A stretch of DNA of 12,775 nucleotides from Trileptium ribeirensis (lineage: Eukaryota > Nematoda > Enoplea > Enoplida > Thoracostomopsidae): contig JASANE010001435.1 of assembly GCA_030248225.1 (NCBI GenBank), positions 1-12,775 on the forward strand. Reading direction: 5' to 3'. The position numbers and the translations under genes are program-made. Positions 9,677 to 12,775 of the stretch are shown here, one piece after another. Every line of letters starts with the position of its first letter. Position 1 is the stretch's first letter. The notes beneath the pieces were generated by a model. That model saw only the letters and a program-made list of their open reading frames with translations, did no database searches and was not told the origin of the DNA.

Positions 9677-9726
9677 ATACCGTCACATACATACGGTCAT
9701 AAACCGTCATAACATATACGGTTTAT
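9677..9726. repeat. Cluster of alternating ACCGT/ACGGT half-sites with a 9-bp inverted repeat
   Basis: Four half-sites alternate in orientation within 50 bp: ACCGT (9679-9683), ACGGT (9693-9697), ACCGT (9703-9707) and ACGGT (9718-9722). The second pair extends to a perfect 9-bp inverted repeat, ATAAACCGT (9699-9707) and ATACGGTTTAT (arm ACGGTTTAT at 9718-9726), around a 10-nt AT-rich spacer. Each ACCGT is followed by CA and each ACGGT preceded by AT. It could be a clustered binding site or a remnant of transposon ends; no gene adjoins it. Confidence 0.6.
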
Positions 9727-9957
9727 AATCATGTCGGCAAATAATGTTTAACAAACTATGTCCGGAAAAATGTGCCACTATTGCTTTAAAACAATTGATA
9801 TGTCCTGGTAACATATCCAATCCAGCAATCAATGATTTTAGTTGACTCAAAAATATGTTTGGCTCTAGAATAGCTATCACTAAGCATTGCTTTTAGTGTT
9901 GCTATAAAAGATAGAGCTAGCTTGGTTATGGTACTAGATTCAAACAACGAGAGAAGC
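9727..9957. other. AT-rich sequence, nothing recognised
   Basis: Spacer between the half-site cluster and the MITE. No open frame, repeat or RNA gene that I can support. Confidence 0.5.
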
Positions 9958-9960
9958 TAA

Positions 9961-9972
9961 TGCGGCGTTCAC
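9961..9972 (+). repeat. MITE left terminal inverted repeat
   Basis: TGCGGCGTTCAC, exact reverse complement of 10450-10461, preceded by the TAA target duplication at 9958-9960. Confidence 0.85.
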
Positions 9973-10277
9973 AGTATAATGTCCCCAAGGTTTGGAACCT
10001 ATGCACACCACACAGTGTGGGGCACACTGTCGACAACAGGGTGTCTTCGACACCCCAAGATTTTTTATAATTTTTTTCATAGGTAGCTAGCTAGGGGTAT
10101 TGCCACTTCTCGACAGTGTCAATAACACAGTGTCTTCTTGCAATTTTATTGACAGTGTGCGGCATTGCTTCATCAACGCTGTTATGGCTTACATATAAAT
10201 AGCGAGTATTTAAAAAAACCACACAGCACAGTTGACTGATACACCGCATTAGCTATAAACGGTATCCTTTACAGTTA

Positions 10278-10289
10278 ATTCGCGCCAAA
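10278..10289. promoter_or_regulatory. E2F-like motif inside the MITE
   Basis: ATTCGCGCCAAA matches 11 of 12 positions of the E2F consensus TTTSGCGCSAAA. It is a single site with no known target gene, so it may be chance; it matters only if other copies of the element keep it. Confidence 0.25.
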
Positions 10290-10449
10290 TTGGTAGCTAA
10301 GGGCGTATGCGAGACTTTAGGAAAAACGTAGTTGCTAGGAGTGTATCGTACACCCTTGGAAATTGACTTACAGTATGGGTGTCACCCTTACAGTTTATAC
10401 GGCAGGGTCCGTCCAGAGAGCGACAAAAGTCCCAAAAGGTCCTTATAAC

Positions 10450-10461
10450 GTGAACGCCGCA
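10450..10461 (-). repeat. MITE right terminal inverted repeat
   Basis: GTGAACGCCGCA, followed by the matching TAA duplication at 10462-10464. The site TAA before insertion is consistent with a single clean transposition event. Confidence 0.85.
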
Positions 10462-10464
10462 TAA

Positions 10465-10657
10465 CGTCTGCTCATTCGATAACCATAACACTATCCAAAG
10501 CATAATTCGAAATAATGCTAGACCAAACGCATTAGCAAAGTAACCAAAAATATAACTTCTACAAATTCACTTGCCGTAGAACCAACAATCTAATTATATA
10601 TTCTTAGAAAATGCATTAAAAATGAGTTTGACAGAAAGCATTTAAGCTATGTATGCG
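10465..10657. other. AT-rich spacer between the MITE and the - strand exon candidate
   Basis: If the - strand exon at 10658-10879 is real, this is its 3' untranslated side. I see no AATAAA on that strand here. Confidence 0.4.
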
Positions 10658-10879
10658 TCAGTATAATACGGATCTTCCAATTTGACCTAAAATTTTCCGA
10701 TTTTTTTTGCTATTTTTACCAAATTCCCGCATTTTACAAATTGATTTACAATTTTCCGGTTGCGGAACCAGTTTTGTTAGAAAAGTATATGCCGTACTGC
10801 AGCACATTGTACCTTCAGCAATTTCGACGGGCAATTTCACTGAAAACGCTGTTTCACCAAAACAATAGTCGACGACGAC
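10658..10879 (-). CDS. Candidate terminal exon of an unknown protein (partial)
   Basis: Reading leftward from 10879, a 73-codon frame ends at TGA (complement of 10658-10660). It follows an acceptor made of a pyrimidine run and AG (CTTTCCTTGGTGAG) and starts in phase 0 with GTC GTC GTC GAC. It begins VVVDYCFGETAFSVKLPVE, continues IAEGTMCCSTAYTFLTKLV, and ends in a Lys/Arg-rich tail (GKNSKKNRKILGQ). Purines dominate first codon positions, five cysteines are present, and the composition changes sharply from the Phe/Ser/Leu-rich translation of the repeat just upstream. The longer frame reaching 11149 is that repeat read through and is not the gene. Upstream exons would lie beyond the purine tract, outside the window. 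No family recognised. The opposite strand also has an open frame here (about 10741-10935), less coding-like. Confidence 0.33.
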   Translation of the reverse strand, partial: VVVDYCFGETAFSVKLPVEIAEGTMCCSTAYTFLTKLVPQPENCKSICKMREFGKNSKKNRKILGQIGRSVLY

Positions 10880-10885
10880 CTCACC

Positions 10886-12727
10886 AAGGAAAGGGAAAAA
10901 GAGAGAAAATAACGTGTAAGAAGGAACGGAGATGAACTGACGGAAAGGGAAGAAGGGGCGGATGAACGGAGAGGAAAGAATGGAAAGTATGGCGAGATAA
11001 AGATAAGAAAAGATCGGCAAGAAATGATGGCAAGAAAATGATGGATGAGAAATAACTGACAGAAAACACAGGAATGAAAGGACGGAAAGGAACGAACGGA
11101 TAGCAAAATAGGAAATGAGATATCGGAAAGTAAAGAGCAGAAAAAGCAAATCTTAAAAGAAAAACGAAAAAGAAAGATCATAAAGAAAGGAACGAACAAA
11201 AACAAGAAAGGAAAAGACGGAAAGGAAGGAAGGAAATAAAGAACGGATAGAGAACAATGTAAAGGGAACTATGAAAAGAAAGAACAGAATTGAAAAAAAT
11301 AATGGAAAGGAAACAGTCGGTGGAAAGGAACGGAAAGGAAAGAGCGGCAAGAAAGGAATGGAAAAGAAAGGATGGACAGAAAAATAAGTAAAACAGCTGA
11401 AAATAAAGAACAAAAAGAAACATAAAAAAATAAATGAAGATAGTAGGAAAGAAGGAACGGCAAGGAAAGCATGGAAAGAAAAGGATGTAAATGAAAGAAT
11501 GAAAAGGGAAAAAGTGGGGAAGAAAGAACGGAAATTGAATTAACAGAAAGAAAATAACAGGTAGGAAAGAACGCAAAGAGCCACAAGCGAAATAACGGTA
11601 AGAAAAAGGGAAAGGAAACAGCAGTAAAGCAAGCTGGAAACGGAAAGAGTGGGAAAGAAGGTACAAAACAGAAACAGCCGAAAGTAAAGAACAGAAACTG
11701 GAATATGAAAATGCAAAATCCTGACTGAAAGAACATCAAGGCAAGTGCAAACAATAAATTGGAAGTTAAGAACGAAAGAGAAAGAATGGGACGAATAGAA
11801 GGGAACGGAAAGCAAAGCGCTGAACGGAAGGAACGTAGAGAAAAATGGAATAGGAGGAGCGGAAAAGCGCAAGGGAAAGAACGGAAAGTAAAGAGTGAAA
11901 ACCTAGGATTTGAAAGAAAATTACGATAGGTAAATAAGAGAAAAGAATGGACAAAAATGGAAACTAAAGAACTGAAGGGAGAGGAAAGAAAATTAAGAAC
12001 GGAACGGAAAGAAATGAAATAAATAGCGGATACAGGACAATTTAAAAGGAAGAATGAAAAAGGAAGAACAGAAAAAAGTGGAAAATAGTAAAAACGAACG
12101 GAAATCAAAGAGCGACAAGGAAAAAACGGAAAAATAACTAAACATTTAAAAATAAACAACAAAAAGAGAACAAAAAGAAACAAACAGCAAAGAAAGAACG
12201 CTAAGGAAATCAGAAAACGAACAAAAAGAACGAACAGAAAGAAAATAACAGGTAGTAAAGAACGGAAAGGAAAGAACTGGTAACAAAGAACGGAGAGGAA
12301 ATAGAGGCAGCGAAAGAACAACAAAAAATCACGGAAACAAAACAACTGAAATTAAGTAATGGAAAATAAGGACGATTGGAAAGAACAGATAGAAATACCC
12401 AAACTAGAGACGCCGAAAATTATAAAGGACGGGAATAAGGGAATAGACAGCAGAGTAACTGAAAGCTAAGAACGGAAACAAGAACGAAAAGAAAGAACGG
12501 GACGCATAGAACCAAACAGAAACTAGAGAACGGAAAGCGGTGCACGGAAAGTAAAGAATTGGATGAAAAAAGGCAAATCGGAAAGGAAGAATCGAACGTA
12601 AATAACAGAAAGTAAAGATTGGAAAAGAAATAACTGATCGTAAAATTGGAAAAGGAGAAAAACAGAAATGAAACAACACAAAAGCCGGAAATGAAAGAAC
12701 GATAGGAAAAGAGATTGTAAGGACCGG
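10886..12727. repeat. Purine-rich degenerate minisatellite, ~14-bp period with ~0.7-0.8 kb higher-order copies
   Basis: About 1.8 kb in which the + strand is overwhelmingly A and G. The recurring word is AAAGAACGGAAAGG and variants spaced 13-15 bp (clear around 11330-11400 and 12255-12320). Two long stretches match colinearly: 11234-11288 with 12017-12072, 11542-11577 with 12233-12268, and 11770-11800 with about 12481-12511. The - strand lacks stops because TTA, CTA and TCA are rare on the + strand, which produces long overlapping Phe/Ser/Leu-rich open frames (for example 11269-12345) that resemble membrane proteins but have no gene support: several frames are open at once and the 14-bp period shifts frame. 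The tract would serve as a very long pyrimidine stretch in an intron if the - strand exon at 10658-10879 is real. Confidence 0.88.
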
Positions 12728-12775
12728 GCAGTACATGTTGAATGTGATATAGCGAGCATGAACTGAACGAAGTAC
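12728..12775. other. Right edge, non-repeat sequence
   Basis: The purine bias stops near GGACCGGGCAGTACATG and ordinary sequence resumes to the window end. A - strand frame is open here but too short to judge. Confidence 0.4.

Larger units (their letters stand above)
9961..10461. mobile_element. 501-bp non-autonomous DNA transposon (MITE), PIF/Harbinger-like by TSD
   Basis: Left end TGCGGCGTTCAC (9961-9972) and right end GTGAACGCCGCA (10450-10461) are perfect 12-bp inverted repeats, flanked by TAA on both sides (9958-9960 and 10462-10464). Similarity continues imperfectly inward (AGTATAATG against GTTATAAGG). A 3-bp TWA duplication is typical of PIF/Harbinger elements; the terminal sequence itself is not one I can assign to a named family. 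The interior has no transposase frame. It is rich in ACAGTGT or its complement (10012-10018, 10024-10030, 10113-10119, 10127-10133, 10152-10158) and in small hairpins: CCACAC/GTGTGG (10008-10020), GGGTGTC/GACACCC (10039-10055), GTGTA/TACAC (10341-10353) and GGGTG/CACCC (10377-10387). These may be subterminal transposase-binding sites (inference). It also holds TATAAATAG at 10194-10202 and an E2F-like ATTCGCGCCAAA at 10278-10289. It must have been mobilised in trans. Confidence 0.78.

Noticed and set aside
9958..10464. Tc1/mariner (TA), piggyBac (TTAA) or hAT (8-bp) identity for the MITE
   Set aside because: TA would leave mismatched first bases of the termini, there is no TTAA, and the flanks share no 8-bp duplication; TAA with exact 12-bp termini fits best.
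10297..10503. 68-codon - strand frame crossing the MITE right end
   Set aside because: It spans the transposon boundary and flank, has no recognisable motif, and is best explained as chance.
11178..12345. Long - strand open frames resembling membrane proteins (up to 358 codons)
   Set aside because: They are caused by the pyrimidine-rich strand lacking stop codons. Several frames overlap, the repeat period is not a multiple of three, and translation is low-complexity Phe/Ser/Leu/Pro.
12404..12759. Two overlapping - strand open frames near the right edge
   Set aside because: Same purine-tract artefact; composition identical to the repeat.

Overview
The window is eukaryotic, AT-rich, repeat-dominated DNA, probably from an invertebrate animal. 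The signs are long homogeneous minisatellite or satellite arrays, an (AT)28 microsatellite, a short inverted-repeat transposon flanked by a 3-bp TAA duplication, and exon-sized open segments bounded by GT...AG signals. There is no operon-like coding density, no ribosome-binding sites, and no rRNA or tRNA gene that I can support. CpG dinucleotides are not obviously depleted, which argues mildly against a vertebrate. I cannot name the species, and no protein here is one I recognise.

Layout. 1-2084: a 102-bp satellite (20 units plus a partial one) that runs off the left edge. 2085-5325: AT-rich sequence with only small inverted repeats. 5326-7100: a degenerate ~20-bp repeat, two separate two-copy tandem duplications (216 bp and 219 bp), and between them a 73-bp segment with very good splice signals on both sides. 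This segment can be linked in phase with neighbouring segments into a small speculative spliced gene on the + strand. 7101-9093: eighteen copies of a 111-bp repeat, each ending in a TATA-like motif. 9094-9960: an exon-like segment, the (AT)28 tract and a cluster of ACCGT/ACGGT half-sites. 9961-10461: a 501-bp non-autonomous DNA transposon (MITE) with 12-bp perfect terminal inverted repeats and TAA target duplications, like PIF/Harbinger elements. 10658-10879: a coding-like segment on the - strand that ends in a stop codon and starts at a pyrimidine-tract/AG acceptor. 10886-12727: a purine-rich degenerate minisatellite with a basic period of about 14 bp and, on top of that, two colinear diverged copies of a ~0.7-0.8 kb higher-order unit.

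No gene set works together here in a way that can be demonstrated. The two candidate genes (+ strand 5389-7043; - strand exon 10658-10879) rest on splice signals, phase and codon texture only. The long open frames on the - strand in the last 2 kb are an artefact of pyrimidine-rich composition. The best-supported content is the repeat architecture and the MITE; the most testable new points are the higher-order structure of the purine tract, the C-to-A-skewed unit in the 111-bp array, and the exon wedged between two tandem duplications.
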